A stretch of 64,000 nucleotides of DNA from Paracidovorax valerianellae (GTDB taxonomy: Bacteria > Pseudomonadota > Gammaproteobacteria > Burkholderiales > Burkholderiaceae_C): contig NZ_FMZC01000011.1 in NCBI RefSeq assembly GCF_900102625.1, positions 124,001-188,000 of the forward strand, written 5' to 3'. The translations under genes were made by a program, and so were the position numbers. This document shows, in pieces, positions 44,224 to 54,113 of the stretch. The notes under the pieces are model-generated. The model searched no databases, was not told the origin of the DNA, and saw only the letters and a list, made by a program, of their open reading frames with translations. Every line of letters starts with the position of its first letter. The first letter of the stretch is position 1.

Positions 44224-45009
44224 TCAGTGCGATGTGCCGAGATAGGCACTGATCACGTCGTCGTTGTTGCGCACTTCGTCAGGCGTGCCGTCCCCGATCT
44301 TCTTGCCGTAGTCGAGCACGACCACGCGGTCGGAGATGTCCATCACCACGCCCATGTCGTGCTCGATGAGCACGATGGTGGTGCCGAACTCGTCGTTCAC
44401 GTCGAGGATGAAGCGGCACATGTCCTGCTTTTCCTCCACGTTCATGCCGGCCATGGGCTCGTCCAGCAGCAGCACCTGCGGCTCCATTGCCAGGGCGCGG
44501 CCCAGGTCCACGCGCTTTTGCAGGCCGTAGGGCAGCTGGCCCACGGGTGTCTTGCGGTAGGCCTGGATCTCCAGGAAGTCGATGATGCGTTCGACGAATG
44601 CGCGGTGGCGCATCTCCTCGCGCTCGGCCGGGCCGATGCGCAGCGCCTGCAGGAAGAGGTTGCTTTTGATCTTCAGGTTGCGCCCCGACATGATGTTGTC
44701 GATCACGCTCATGCCCTTGAAGAGCGCCAGGTTCTGGAAGGTGCGCGCCACGCCCATCTCGGCCACCTGGCGCGAGTTCATGTGCGAGAACGTCTTGCCC
44801 CGGAACGTGATGGAGCCGTCCTGCGGCGCATACACGCCGTTGATGCAGTTGAGCATGGAGCTCTTGCCCGCGCCGTTGGGGCCGATGATGGAGCGGATCT
44901 CGTGCTCGCGCACATTGAACGAGATGTCGGTGAGCGCCTTCACGCCGCCGAACCGCAGGCTGATGTTCTGGACGTCCAGGATGACGTCGCCGATCTTCTT
45001 GGTGGTCAT
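44224..45009 (-). CDS. ABC transporter ATP-binding protein, LivG type
   Basis: A 261-residue ATPase. Walker A GPNGAGKSSM, Q-loop VARTFQNLALF, a diverged signature LPYGLQKRVDLGRALA, Walker B VLLLDEPMAGM and switch His VLIEHDMGVVM are visible. It follows the acyl-CoA synthetase gene by 22 bases and precedes the LivH-type permease, so all three are surely cotranscribed. Confidence 0.93.
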   Translation of the reverse strand: MTTKKIGDVILDVQNISLRFGGVKALTDISFNVREHEIRSIIGPNGAGKSSMLNCINGVYAPQDGSITFRGKTFSHMNSRQVAEMGVARTFQNLALFKGMSVIDNIMSGRNLKIKSNLFLQALRIGPAEREEMRHRAFVERIIDFLEIQAYRKTPVGQLPYGLQKRVDLGRALAMEPQVLLLDEPMAGMNVEEKQDMCRFILDVNDEFGTTIVLIEHDMGVVMDISDRVVVLDYGKKIGDGTPDEVRNNDDVISAYLGTSH

Positions 45010-45031
45010 TGGGGGTCTTCCGGCAGCGCGC

Positions 45032-46978
45032 TCAGGCGGCCTGCTTCGTCGGGGCGAACGTCTTGGCGTCGGCCAGCTTCAGGGTGGCGCTCACGCTGCC
45101 GGTGCGGCCGTCCTCGAACTTGACCTGCGTCTCGATGTATTGCTCGGTGCGGCCGGTGTACAGCGCCTCCACCAGCGCACCGTACTTGTCGGCGATGAAG
45201 CCGCGGCGGACCTTGTTGGTGCGCGTGAGCTCGCCGTCGTCGGCATCGAGTTCCTTGTGCAGCACGAGGAAGCGGCTGACCTGGCTGCCGGCCAGCAGGG
45301 CATCGCTTGCCAGGTCGGCGTTGACCTTTTCCACGCAGTCGCGGATCAGCTCGTACACCTCGGGCTTTTGCGCCAGATCGGTGTAGCCCGCGTAGGGCAG
45401 ATTGCGCCGCTCGGCCCAGTTGCCCACCGCGTCGAAGTCGATGTTGACCATGGCGCACACCTTCTCGCGCCGGTCGCCCAGGGCCACGGCCTCCTTGATG
45501 TACGGAAAGAACTTGAGCTTGTTCTCCACGTACTTGGGCGCGAACATGGCGCCGTCGTTGGCGCCGCCCTGGATGCGGCCCACGTCCTTCACGCGGTCGA
45601 TGATCTTGAGGTGCCCTTGCGCATCCAGAAAGCCGGCATCGCTCGTGCGGTACCAGCCGTCGGCCGTCAGCACCTCGGCCGTGGCGGTGGGGTTCTTGTA
45701 GTACTCCTTGAGCAGGCCGGCCGACTTGACCAAAATCTCGCCGTTGTCGGCCACCTGGATCTGCACGCCCCGGATCGGCACGCCCACCGTGTCGGCGCGG
45801 GCCTGGTGGTCGGGTTGCAGGCACACGAACACGGCGGTCTCGGTGGAGCCGTACAGCTGCTTCAGGTTGATGCCGATCGAGCGGTAGAACGTGAACAGGT
45901 CGGGCCCGATCGCCTCGCCGGCCGTGTAGGCCACCCGCACGCGCGAAAAGCCCAGGTTGTTGCGCAGCGGGCCGTACACCAGCAGGTCACCGAGCGCGTA
46001 CTTGATGCGGTCCAGCAGCCCCACGGGCTGCCCGTCCATGCGCGCCGGGCCCACGCGGCGGGCCACGGCCATGCAGGCGTGGAACATCTTGCGCTTGAGC
46101 GCGCCCGCGTCTTCCATGCGGATCATCACGCTGGTGAGCAGGCCTTCGAAGATGCGCGGCGGTGCGAAGTAATAGGTCGGCCCCACTTCCTTCAAATCGA
46201 TCGACACGGTGCTCGCCGACTCGGGGCAGTTCACCACGTAGCCGCAGGCCAGCCACTGCGAATAGCTGAAGATGTTCTGGCCGATCCATGCGGGTGGCAG
46301 GTAGGCCAGCACTTCCTCGGAATGGGTGAGACGGTCGAACTCTGCGCCGGCCTGCGCGCGGTCGAGCAAGGTGGCGTGCGTGTGCACCACGCCCTTGGGG
46401 TTGCCCGTGGTGCCCGAGGTGAAGAACATGGCGGCCACGTCGCCCGGCTGCACCTTGGCGACCTGCGCGCGGAACCATCCTGCGTTCTGCGCCAGGAAGG
46501 CGGCGCCAGCCTCGGCCAGCGCATCGAGCGACGCCAGGCCCGGCTCGCTGTAGTTGCGCAGGCCACGCGGATCGTCGAAGTACAGGTGCGAAAGGGCGGG
46601 GCACTGAGTGCGGATCTCCAGCAGCTTGTCGACCTGCTCCTGGTCTTCCACCACGCAAAAGCGCACCTCGGCGTTGTTGAGCGGGTACACGCATTCGGCG
46701 GCCACCGCATCCTGGTACAGCGGCACGGGAATGGCGCCCAGCGACTGCGCGGCCAGCATCGTGGCGTAAAGCCGCGGGCGGTTGGCGCCCACCACCACCA
46801 AGTGCTCTCCCGCTTGCAGACCGGCCTGGTGCAGGCCGGCGCACAGCGTCTCCACCAGCGCGGCCAGGCCCGCCCACGTGTGGGTCTGCCAGATGCCGTA
46901 TTCCTTTTCGCGCAGCGCCGCGGCGGTGGGCCGTTCGGCGGCGTGCCGCAGCAGCAGTTGGGGGAAGGTGGTCGTCAT
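45032..46978 (-). CDS. Long-chain acyl-CoA synthetase-like AMP-binding protein
   Basis: A 648-residue adenylate-forming enzyme of the FadD15/FAA1-like group. AMP-binding motif AAMFFTSGTTGNPKGVVHTH, LKQLYGSTETAVFVCLQ, GWYRTSDAGFLDAQGHLKI and RVKDVGRIQGGAN are intact. It likely converts an imported carboxylic acid to its CoA ester. It is first in the cluster that encodes the Liv-type transporter and ends with a PaaK-like ligase, an arrangement suggesting coupled uptake and activation. ATG 46978 starts the conserved part. Confidence 0.9.
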   Translation of the reverse strand: MTTTFPQLLLRHAAERPTAAALREKEYGIWQTHTWAGLAALVETLCAGLHQAGLQAGEHLVVVGANRPRLYATMLAAQSLGAIPVPLYQDAVAAECVYPLNNAEVRFCVVEDQEQVDKLLEIRTQCPALSHLYFDDPRGLRNYSEPGLASLDALAEAGAAFLAQNAGWFRAQVAKVQPGDVAAMFFTSGTTGNPKGVVHTHATLLDRAQAGAEFDRLTHSEEVLAYLPPAWIGQNIFSYSQWLACGYVVNCPESASTVSIDLKEVGPTYYFAPPRIFEGLLTSVMIRMEDAGALKRKMFHACMAVARRVGPARMDGQPVGLLDRIKYALGDLLVYGPLRNNLGFSRVRVAYTAGEAIGPDLFTFYRSIGINLKQLYGSTETAVFVCLQPDHQARADTVGVPIRGVQIQVADNGEILVKSAGLLKEYYKNPTATAEVLTADGWYRTSDAGFLDAQGHLKIIDRVKDVGRIQGGANDGAMFAPKYVENKLKFFPYIKEAVALGDRREKVCAMVNIDFDAVGNWAERRNLPYAGYTDLAQKPEVYELIRDCVEKVNADLASDALLAGSQVSRFLVLHKELDADDGELTRTNKVRRGFIADKYGALVEALYTGRTEQYIETQVKFEDGRTGSVSATLKLADAKTFAPTKQAA

Positions 46979-47194
46979 GCCTGTTCCTACCGGTGGTTTC
47001 CGCCGAGGCTGCTGGCGGGGCGCGCAGCCATGCAATGGAGATGCAACGAATGGTAGGAACCGCTTTGACGCCATCTTGTCTTGCCGACGACAATTTGCGG
47101 GAAACTCCTGACGGGTGTAACCCTGCCTGATGCGCGCGAAGTGCTAAAGGGCGCCGCCGCTAAGACGCCACGGCAGGGCGGTATCCTTGCCGCC

Positions 47195-48889
47195 ATGTAC
47201 GCCCCGTTTTTCGGCCTGGAGCACGCGCCGTTTTCCATTGCCCCTGATCCCCGCTATCTGTTCATGAGCGACCGCCACCGCGAGGCGCTGGCGCATCTGC
47301 TGTATGGCCTGGATGCCGGCGGCGGCTTCGTGCTGCTGACCGGCGAGATCGGCACCGGCAAGACCACGGTGTGCCGCTGCTTTCTGGAGCAGATTCCCGC
47401 GCACTGCAACGTGGCCTATATCTTCAATCCGCGGCTCACGGTGGGCGAGCTGCTGCGATCCATCTGCGACGAGTTCGGCGTGGCGCACACGCCGGCCGTG
47501 CCGGGCTCCGAGACGGTCAAGGACTGCCTCGACCCGCTCAACGCCTTTTTGCTGCAGGCCCATGCGGCAGGGCGCAACAACGTGCTGATCATCGACGAGG
47601 CGCAAAACCTTTCGGCCGACGTGCTGGAGCAATTGCGCCTGCTCACCAACCTGGAAACCAGCGAGCGCAAGCTGCTGCAGATCATCCTGATCGGGCAGCC
47701 CGAACTGCGCGGGATGATCGCCGGCCCATCGCTGGAGCAACTGGCCCAGCGCGTGATCGCCCGCTTTCACCTCGATGCCCTGAGCGCCGAGGAAACCCGC
47801 CAATACATCGCCCATCGCATGGCCGTGGCCGGTCTGCAGGGTGCCTTGCCGTTCACGGCGCGCGCGCTGCAGCGCGTGCATGCGCTGGCGCGCGGCGTGC
47901 CGCGGCGCATCAACCTGTTGTGCGACCGGGCCCTGCTGGGCGCCTATGCGGGCGGCGTGCGCGAGGTGACCGAAGCCATCGTGGACCAGGCCGCGCGCGA
48001 GGTGTTCGATGCCGCGCCATCCGCGTCTGCCAACCCCGGCAGCGGCCGCGCACCGCGCTGGGCTGTTGCTGGCGCGGGTGCGCTCGCCGGTGCCGCCGCC
48101 GTGGCGTGCGCGGGGTGGGCGCTGGGCTGGTGGCCGCCAGCCGGGGCCGTTGCCGGCACAGGGCTCTCTGCTGCGCCCGCATCGGCATCCGCTTCGGCGC
48201 CAGCCCAGGGGGCATCGGCCGCGGCGGCGCCTGCTTCCGCCGCCGCTTCAGTCCCCGCAGCCGTCACGACACTGCAAAGTTTTCTGGCCGCCCAGCCCGA
48301 GGGCGACGAGGCCGCGTGGCGCACGCTGGCCACCGCCTGGGGCGCCACGCCGCCTGGCGATGGCGATGCCTGCGCGGCACTGGTTCGCCAGGGGTTGCGC
48401 TGCTTTCGGCAGCGGCGCGCGGGCCTGAGCCTGCTGCGCCAGCTCGACCGCCCCGGTGTGATGACGCTGTTCACCGCCGACGAGCGCCCGGTGCCCGTGG
48501 TGCTGTCGCGGCTGGAGGGCGGCGTGGCCACGCTGGAGGGCGGCGGCCGCACGCTGAAAGTGCCCGTCGCCGACCTGGGCCAGGCTTGGCGCGGTGAGTT
48601 CGCCACGCTGTGGCGCGCGCCGCCGGGTTTGCAGGAGGGCAGCGATCTGGCCGACCAGCCCGCCACGCTGGCATGGCTCGATGCGCAGTTGCCCGCCGCC
48701 CCCGAAGCGGCTGGCGCCGCGCGCACTGCCAACCAACGGCCCGCGGCGGCTGCGCAGCTTCGCGCCCGCATTCATCGCTTTCAGTTGGCCCAGGGTCTGG
48801 CGCCCGACGGGCGTGCCGGGCCACTGACCCTCATGCTGCTCAACCGCGCTGCGGGCGTGAACGAGCCGCGCCTGCGCACCGGGGCCTGA
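47195..48889 (+). CDS. ExeA/GspA-type AAA ATPase with C-terminal peptidoglycan-binding region
   Basis: A 564-residue protein of the ExeA/GspA family. It opens MYAPFFGLEHAPFSIAPDPR, has Walker A GEIGTGKTT near residue 50 and Walker B VLIIDEAQNL near 133, a membrane helix at about 290-312, an Ala-rich stretch, and a C-terminal peptidoglycan-binding-like segment (RIHRFQLAQGLAPDGRAGPL). With GspB it helps place the type II secretin through the cell wall. ATG 47195 begins the conserved part. gspB follows 106 bases later; no other gsp gene is in the window. Confidence 0.9.
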   Translation: MYAPFFGLEHAPFSIAPDPRYLFMSDRHREALAHLLYGLDAGGGFVLLTGEIGTGKTTVCRCFLEQIPAHCNVAYIFNPRLTVGELLRSICDEFGVAHTPAVPGSETVKDCLDPLNAFLLQAHAAGRNNVLIIDEAQNLSADVLEQLRLLTNLETSERKLLQIILIGQPELRGMIAGPSLEQLAQRVIARFHLDALSAEETRQYIAHRMAVAGLQGALPFTARALQRVHALARGVPRRINLLCDRALLGAYAGGVREVTEAIVDQAAREVFDAAPSASANPGSGRAPRWAVAGAGALAGAAAVACAGWALGWWPPAGAVAGTGLSAAPASASASAPAQGASAAAAPASAAASVPAAVTTLQSFLAAQPEGDEAAWRTLATAWGATPPGDGDACAALVRQGLRCFRQRRAGLSLLRQLDRPGVMTLFTADERPVPVVLSRLEGGVATLEGGGRTLKVPVADLGQAWRGEFATLWRAPPGLQEGSDLADQPATLAWLDAQLPAAPEAAGAARTANQRPAAAAQLRARIHRFQLAQGLAPDGRAGPLTLMLLNRAAGVNEPRLRTGA

Positions 48890-48995
48890 ATGCAGCCCAT
48901 GCCCGATCTTCTCAAGCGCCTGCACAGCGGTTCGTCCGGTGCCTTCTGTTCCTGCCGTGGTGCCTGCGCAGGTTCCACGCCCATTTTTCCATCCT

Positions 48996-49889
48996 ATGTC
49001 TTACATCCTTGACGCCTTGCGGCGCGCCGAAGCCGAACGGGGCCGTGGCGCCGTGCCCGGCCTGCATACGCCAGCCGTGCCCGCGCCGGGTGCGGCCTTG
49101 CCCGCAGAGCCGGCTCGTTTCGGCGCGGTGCCGTGGTTGCCCGTGCTGGTGGCCGGCGTGGCCGTGGCTGGCGCTGCGGCCGGGGCGGCCTGGTGGTTGG
49201 CACACCGGACGGCCGTGCCTGCCGAGTCCGTGCGCCTGGCGGCGGCCCCGGCCAGCGCTCCCGCCACGGCGCCCGCTGCGGCCATGACGCCTGCCCCTGT
49301 TCCTGCACCGGTCCCAACGCCCGCACCTGCACCCGCAGTGACCGAGGCGCCCCGAAGCGCACTGGCCCCTTTGCCGGCACCAGCCCCGGCGCCTGCCGTG
49401 CGGCCGGAGCGTGTGGCCCCGGTCGCGGTGCCGCGGGCCAGTTCCTCTCCGGCTGCGGCGCCTGCGCCGTCCGCCCCGGCAGCGCAGGTTGCCCCGCCTT
49501 CGGCAACGGTGGTGGAAAAGCCGGCCGAGCGGGCCGCCGCCACGCCGCAGTCACGCGCTTCGGCCGCGGCCGCCGCGACGGCGCGCCTGCTGCCTTCAAC
49601 CAATGGTGCTGCGGCCAACCCTGCGGCGGCCGCGCCTGCCGAGGCCGCAGCGCAGCAGCCTGTCGTGGCCCAGCGTGATCTGCCGCCGAGCGTGCGCGAG
49701 CAGTTGCCGGGCATGCAGTTCAGCGGCGCGACGTATTCGGCCAACCCGGCCTACCGCATGGCCATCGTCAACGGACAGGTTCTGCACGAGGGCGACCAGG
49801 CCGCGCCGGGCGTGGTGCTGGAGAAGATCGAGCCGAGCCGCACCGTGTGGGCGTTCCGGGGCTACCGCTACGCCGTGCCTTCGCAGTGA
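48996..49889 (+). CDS. General secretion pathway protein B (GspB-like)
   Basis: A 297-residue partner of GspA. It has the diagnostic N-terminus MSYILDALRRAEAERGRG, one membrane helix at about 44-68, a long Pro/Ala-rich periplasmic linker and a C-terminal GspB domain (LPPSVREQLPGMQFSGATYS; AIVNGQVLHEGD) that contacts the secretin. The pairing with gspA supports the assignment. Confidence 0.92.
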   Translation: MSYILDALRRAEAERGRGAVPGLHTPAVPAPGAALPAEPARFGAVPWLPVLVAGVAVAGAAAGAAWWLAHRTAVPAESVRLAAAPASAPATAPAAAMTPAPVPAPVPTPAPAPAVTEAPRSALAPLPAPAPAPAVRPERVAPVAVPRASSSPAAAPAPSAPAAQVAPPSATVVEKPAERAAATPQSRASAAAAATARLLPSTNGAAANPAAAAPAEAAAQQPVVAQRDLPPSVREQLPGMQFSGATYSANPAYRMAIVNGQVLHEGDQAAPGVVLEKIEPSRTVWAFRGYRYAVPSQ

Positions 49890-49942
49890 AGGCTGGCCAG
49901 TGTCAGCAGGACGGGGGTCGATAAGCGGTTTTGAATGAAACA

Positions 49943-49992
49943 GGCCACTGCCGGAGTGTTTAATGGTTCCGTTGCTATTGTTTTGATAGCTA
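49943..49992 (+). repeat. Comamonad intergenic repeat, copy 6
   Basis: GGCCACT, 22 bases, TTGCTAT, 7 bases, ATAGCTAT. It lies between the convergent gspB and ABC receptor genes. Confidence 0.6.
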
Positions 49993-50067
49993 TTGATGGC
50001 GTTTGATGGCGGCGATGGCAGCTCGCGATAGGGCTGCGAATGACGGTGCTCCGCCCTCGGCGTCGGC

Positions 50068-51285
50068 TCAGCGGATGAACCGCCCGTCCCGCCCCACCAG
50101 CGTCAGCTCGACGAACCGTGACGCACTGCGCTCCGGCCCGGTGGCGTTCACTTCGAAACCGCCCAGGTCCACGTTCTTCAGGCTCCAGGTCGCGTCCACG
50201 AACGCGGCGCGCGACGGATTGCGGCCGGCGCGCTGCAGCGCCTGCGCGAACACGCGGGCATTGATGTAGCCCTCCAGCGCCAGGTGCGAGGGCTCGGCCG
50301 TGGCGCCCACGGCTTTCCAGGCGGCCTGGAACTCGCGCACGATCGGCACGACGGCATTGGTGGGCAGCGGCACCACTTGCGAAATCGTGATGCCGACCCC
50401 GTCCGGCCCCAGCGCCTTGACCGCGGCCGAGGTGCCCATGACGGAGGTGGCGTACAGCGTGACGCCGCGCCGCAGCGGCCGGAACGCTTTGACGAACTCC
50501 AGCGCAGGTTTGCCCGCCAGGCCGATCAGCACTGCTTCGGGATTGGCATCGGCCAGCTTGCGCGCTGCGGTGCCGGCGTCCGACGCGTCGCTCTCCACCG
50601 TACCGGACAGTGGGTCGCCCAATTTGAGCCGGGCCATGGCGTCGCGGGCGGCGGTGAACACCTCCTTGCCGAAGGTGTTGTTCTGGTAGATCACGCCGAT
50701 GCGGCGAATGCCCAGCGTCGAGAAATGCTGGACCAGCTTTTCGGCCTCGTCCGCATAGGTGGCGCGCACGTTGAACACGCTGCGCGCACCTTTCACCCGG
50801 CTCAGCATGGCGCCGGTGAACGGGGCGAAGAACGGCATGCCCGACGGCAGCACCTTGGGCAGCATGGCTTCCACCATCGGCGTGCCCATGCAGTTGAAGA
50901 GCGCGAATTGCTCCCGGTCGGCCAGGAACTTGTCCACGTTGGCGACGGCGCGGGCGATGTCGTAGCCGTCGTCCACCGTCGTCAGCTCGATCGTCTGGCC
51001 CTGGACGCCGCCCTGCGCATTGATGGACGCGAAAGCGGCTTTCGCGCCCATATTCATCGCCGAGCCGAGATCGCCCAGCGGGCCGGTGAGCGCGGTGGAC
51101 TGGGCGATGCGCAGCACCGTGCCCTGCGCCCGGGCCGAGCGTGTGGCGGCCCACGGCAGGGCCAGGGCGGCAGCGCCTGCCAGCAGGCCGCGGCGCCGCA
51201 GCGATAACGGGAGTAAAGCGCGATCCGGCGAAAGGGCGAGGGCGCGTTCGTGCGCGAGGGGGGCCGTTGGGAATGTCTGAGGCAT
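50068..51285 (-). CDS. ABC transporter substrate-binding protein (Liv-type, orphan)
   Basis: A 405-residue receptor with a long N-terminus containing LRRRGLLAGAAALAL, a twin-arginine-like signal ending near ARAQG. The mature part (AQSTALTGPLGDLGSAMNMG; MPFFAPFTGAMLSR; RRIGVIYQNNTFGKEVF) is related to the receptor at 11013-12155. It is divergent from a Crp/Fnr-family regulator 127 bases away, which probably controls it. No transport partners are adjacent. Confidence 0.9.
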   Translation of the reverse strand: MPQTFPTAPLAHERALALSPDRALLPLSLRRRGLLAGAAALALPWAATRSARAQGTVLRIAQSTALTGPLGDLGSAMNMGAKAAFASINAQGGVQGQTIELTTVDDGYDIARAVANVDKFLADREQFALFNCMGTPMVEAMLPKVLPSGMPFFAPFTGAMLSRVKGARSVFNVRATYADEAEKLVQHFSTLGIRRIGVIYQNNTFGKEVFTAARDAMARLKLGDPLSGTVESDASDAGTAARKLADANPEAVLIGLAGKPALEFVKAFRPLRRGVTLYATSVMGTSAAVKALGPDGVGITISQVVPLPTNAVVPIVREFQAAWKAVGATAEPSHLALEGYINARVFAQALQRAGRNPSRAAFVDATWSLKNVDLGGFEVNATGPERSASRFVELTLVGRDGRFIR

Positions 51286-51412
51286 GGTGTCTCCGTGGCC
51301 TGGTGGTGCGGATCATGGATGTGCGCGGGCCGATTCTTTGTCGCCCGGGCAGCAATCCGCATCGTGGTATTCCCGCAATTGAGACACCGCCGTCCTGCGC
51401 CATGCTCGGGCC

Positions 51413-52201
51413 ATGAACGACGATCTTTCGCTGCACCAGCGCCGCCGCCTGCCGTCCCAGGTGGAGCTGGACGGCATTCCCTGGCTGCCGCTGCTGTCGC
51501 CGCCCGAGCGCGAGCGCGCCGTGGCCGCCCTGCTGGTGGGCGATGCCAAGGTGGGCGACTACGTGTGCCGGGTGGGCCGGCCGGTGACCTACTGGTTCGG
51601 CGTGGTCGAAGGGCTGCTCAAGATGAGCACCGACAACGCCCAGGGCCAGACGATGACTTTCACCGGCGTGCCCCCGGGCGGCTGGTTCGGCGAGGGCACG
51701 GCGGTCAAGCGCGAGCCCTACCGCTACAACATCCAGGCGCTGCGCAGGAGCGTGGTGGCCGGCCTGCCGATCGACACCTTCCACTGGCTGCTGGACCACT
51801 CCATCGGCTTCAACCGGTTCGTGATGAACCAGCTCAACGAGCGGCTGGGCCAATTCATCGCCGCGCGCGAGATCGATCGGCTGGGCAACCCCGATGTGCG
51901 CGTGGCGCGCAGCCTGGCGTCGCTGTTCAACCCGGTGCTCTACCCCGGCGTGGGCGAGGTGCTGCGCATCACGCAGCAGGAACTGGCCTACCTCGTGGGG
52001 CTGTCGCGCCAGCGCGTGAACGAGGCGCTGGCCGAATTGCAGGCCCAGGGCGCGATCTGCGTGGAATACGGCGGGCTACGGGTGCTGGACCTGACCGCGC
52101 TGCGCGAGAGCGTGTTTATCGCCCAGGCCGAAGCGCCCCCCAGGCGCTCCCGGCCCGCGGCGGCGGAAGCCCCCGGTGCGCAGGCCGTCATGCGCGGTTG
52201 A
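51413..52201 (+). CDS. Crp/Fnr-family transcriptional regulator
   Basis: A 262-residue regulator. The N-terminal cyclic-nucleotide-binding-like barrel ([36 protein letters not shown]) is joined to a helix-turn-helix with recognition segment [20 protein letters not shown]. The FNR iron-sulfur cysteines are absent, so it is not an oxygen sensor of that kind. Its 3' end overlaps the convergent chemoreceptor gene by 14 bases. Confidence 0.92.
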   Translation: MNDDLSLHQRRRLPSQVELDGIPWLPLLSPPERERAVAALLVGDAKVGDYVCRVGRPVTYWFGVVEGLLKMSTDNAQGQTMTFTGVPPGGWFGEGTAVKREPYRYNIQALRRSVVAGLPIDTFHWLLDHSIGFNRFVMNQLNERLGQFIAAREIDRLGNPDVRVARSLASLFNPVLYPGVGEVLRITQQELAYLVGLSRQRVNEALAELQAQGAICVEYGGLRVLDLTALRESVFIAQAEAPPRRSRPAAAEAPGAQAVMRG

Positions 52202-53795
52202 CGGGCGCCGCCAGCTCCGGCGTGCGGGTGAGGCGGAAGGCGCCCACCATGTGCGTCAGGCGGCCGGCCTGGTCTTTCAGGCTGCCGGCGGCGGCACTGC
52301 TTTCTTCCACCAGCGCGGCGTTCTGCTGCGTCATGGTTTCCAGCGCACCCACCGACTGGCTCACTTCGCCGATGCGGTCGCTCTGCTCGCGCGCGGCGGC
52401 GGTGATCTCGGCCATGATGCCCGACACCTGCTGCACCGACTGCACCAGTTCGCCGATGGTGGCGCCCGCGTGGCCCACCAGCGTGGTGCCTTCCTGCACC
52501 TGATTGGCGCTGGCCAGGATCAGCGCCTTGATCTCGCGCGCGGCATCGGCCGATCGCCCGGCCAGCGCACGCACCTCGCCGGCCACCACGGCGAAGCCGC
52601 GGCCCTGTTCGCCCGCGCGGGCCGCTTCCACCGCGGCATTCAGCGCGAGGATGTTGGTCTGGAACGCAATGCCGTCGATCACGCTGATGATGTCGGCGAT
52701 CTTGCGCGAACTGGCGCTGATCACGTCCATGGTGCGCACCACCTGCGAGACGACTTCGCCGCCGCGTTCGGCCACTTGCGAGGCCGCCGCCGTCATCTGG
52801 TTGGCCTGGCGCGCGGCGTCGGCGCTTTGCTGCACGGTGTGGGTCAGGTCTTCCAGGGCCGAGGCGGCCTGCTGCAGGTTGCCCGAGGTCTGCTCGGTGC
52901 GCTGGCTCAGGTCGAGGTTGCCCGAGGCGACCTCCGAGCTGGCCAGCAGGATGGAATCCGCCGTGGTGCCGATGTTGCCCACCAGCGAGCGCAGTTGCTC
53001 CTGCATGGCGGCGATGGCGTCCAGCAGCCGGCCGGTTTCGTCCTGGATGCGCACTTCCACGCGCGAGGTGAGGTCGCCGTTGGCGATGCGCTCGGCCACC
53101 ACCACGGCCCGCCCGATCGGCTGGGTGATGCTGGCCGTGGTGCGCCAGGCGATCAGCGCACCGAGCACGATGGCCAGCACCACCAGGCTGCCGCCGATGG
53201 CGCGGGCCCGGTTCTCCATGCGCGTGGTTTCAGCGGCCGCTTCGGTATTGAGGGTGTTTTGCAGCTGCACCAGCTCGGCCAGCTTTTCGCGCCAGGCCGA
53301 TTCGACGGGGGCCACACGGGTCATGAGCGAAAGGGTGGCGCTCACGGTGTCGCCATCGGCAATGGCTTTGAGCGCAGTGTCCAGCTCGGGCCGGTTCTTG
53401 CGGGCCAGCGCCTGGATATCGGTCTGCAGCTGGCGTTCGGCCGGCGTGGCACCGGCGTCCAGCAGCGTGGCGAGTTCGGATTCTTGCGCTGCGTAGCGCT
53501 GCAGGGCCTGGCCGACCCGGCGGATCTGTTCCTCGGCGCTCTTGGGGTCGATCTCGCCGAGCATGGCAGCCGACCGGCCCTGGATGCCGATGGCGCTCAC
53601 GTTCTCCAGCATGGCGTTCACCAGCCGCATCTTGGTGGCGCTGGCGCCGGTCATCTGCTGCATCTGGCGGTTCACTTCGCCCAGCGAGGCATGCGCTACG
53701 GCGGCGACCGCGATCAGCAGGGCCAGCATGCAACCGAATCCCAGGAAGAGCCGGTGGGAGATGGAGAGGGTCTTGAAGAACGAAGGGGTCTGCAT
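52188..53795 (-). CDS. Methyl-accepting chemotaxis protein (four-helix-bundle sensor)
   Basis: A 535-residue chemoreceptor. Membrane helix at about 15-36 ([20 protein letters not shown]), a helical periplasmic domain of the four-helix-bundle type, second helix near 200 ([18 protein letters not shown]), HAMP, then the signalling coiled coil with [20 protein letters not shown]. It ends [12 protein letters not shown] and lacks the CheR-binding pentapeptide found on the receptor at 16052-17908, so its adaptation may depend on other receptors. Ligand unknown. Confidence 0.95.
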   Translation of the reverse strand: MQTPSFFKTLSISHRLFLGFGCMLALLIAVAAVAHASLGEVNRQMQQMTGASATKMRLVNAMLENVSAIGIQGRSAAMLGEIDPKSAEEQIRRVGQALQRYAAQESELATLLDAGATPAERQLQTDIQALARKNRPELDTALKAIADGDTVSATLSLMTRVAPVESAWREKLAELVQLQNTLNTEAAAETTRMENRARAIGGSLVVLAIVLGALIAWRTTASITQPIGRAVVVAERIANGDLTSRVEVRIQDETGRLLDAIAAMQEQLRSLVGNIGTTADSILLASSEVASGNLDLSQRTEQTSGNLQQAASALEDLTHTVQQSADAARQANQMTAAASQVAERGGEVVSQVVRTMDVISASSRKIADIISVIDGIAFQTNILALNAAVEAARAGEQGRGFAVVAGEVRALAGRSADAAREIKALILASANQVQEGTTLVGHAGATIGELVQSVQQVSGIMAEITAAAREQSDRIGEVSQSVGALETMTQQNAALVEESSAAAGSLKDQAGRLTHMVGAFRLTRTPELAAPVNRA

Positions 53796-54113
53796 GGTGT
53801 TTTCCGTGGCCGATGGCCCTTGACGAACTGCACAGCAAAAGGAATGCCAATGATCGGTAAGCGGATCGCCCCTGCGGTGTCCGGTAACGCCGCTGATGTT
53901 ACATATTAACGAGGCATTATTGATTGTCTCTCCCTAAAGGTCCAAACAGTGGCCATGCAGGAATAAATTGATCTAATGGCCAATGTCTTATTAAATGCAT
54001 CGATCTCCTGCTATTTATTTGGTAGCGTCGAGGCTGGTCTATTTTTGCGCATTCCAGTGCGCACCGGCCCGAGATACCGGCGCGTTGTTACATTTTTGGA
54101 AGGAACCGCCACC
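53796..54113. other. AT-rich regulatory interval between chemoreceptor and cupredoxin gene
   Basis: A 318-base divergent interval with no gene I can support. It is noticeably AT-rich around 53890-54040, includes a 7-bp inverted repeat (TGGCCAT/ATGGCCA, 53950-53981), repeat copy 7, and ends with GGAAGG before the ATG at 54114. Promoters for both flanking genes must lie here, but no -35/-10 pair stands out. Confidence 0.5.
53978..54027 (+). repeat. Comamonad intergenic repeat, copy 7
   Basis: GGCCAAT, exactly 23 bases, CTGCTAT, 7 bases, GTAGCG. It is diverged in sequence but has the conserved spacing. Confidence 0.55.
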
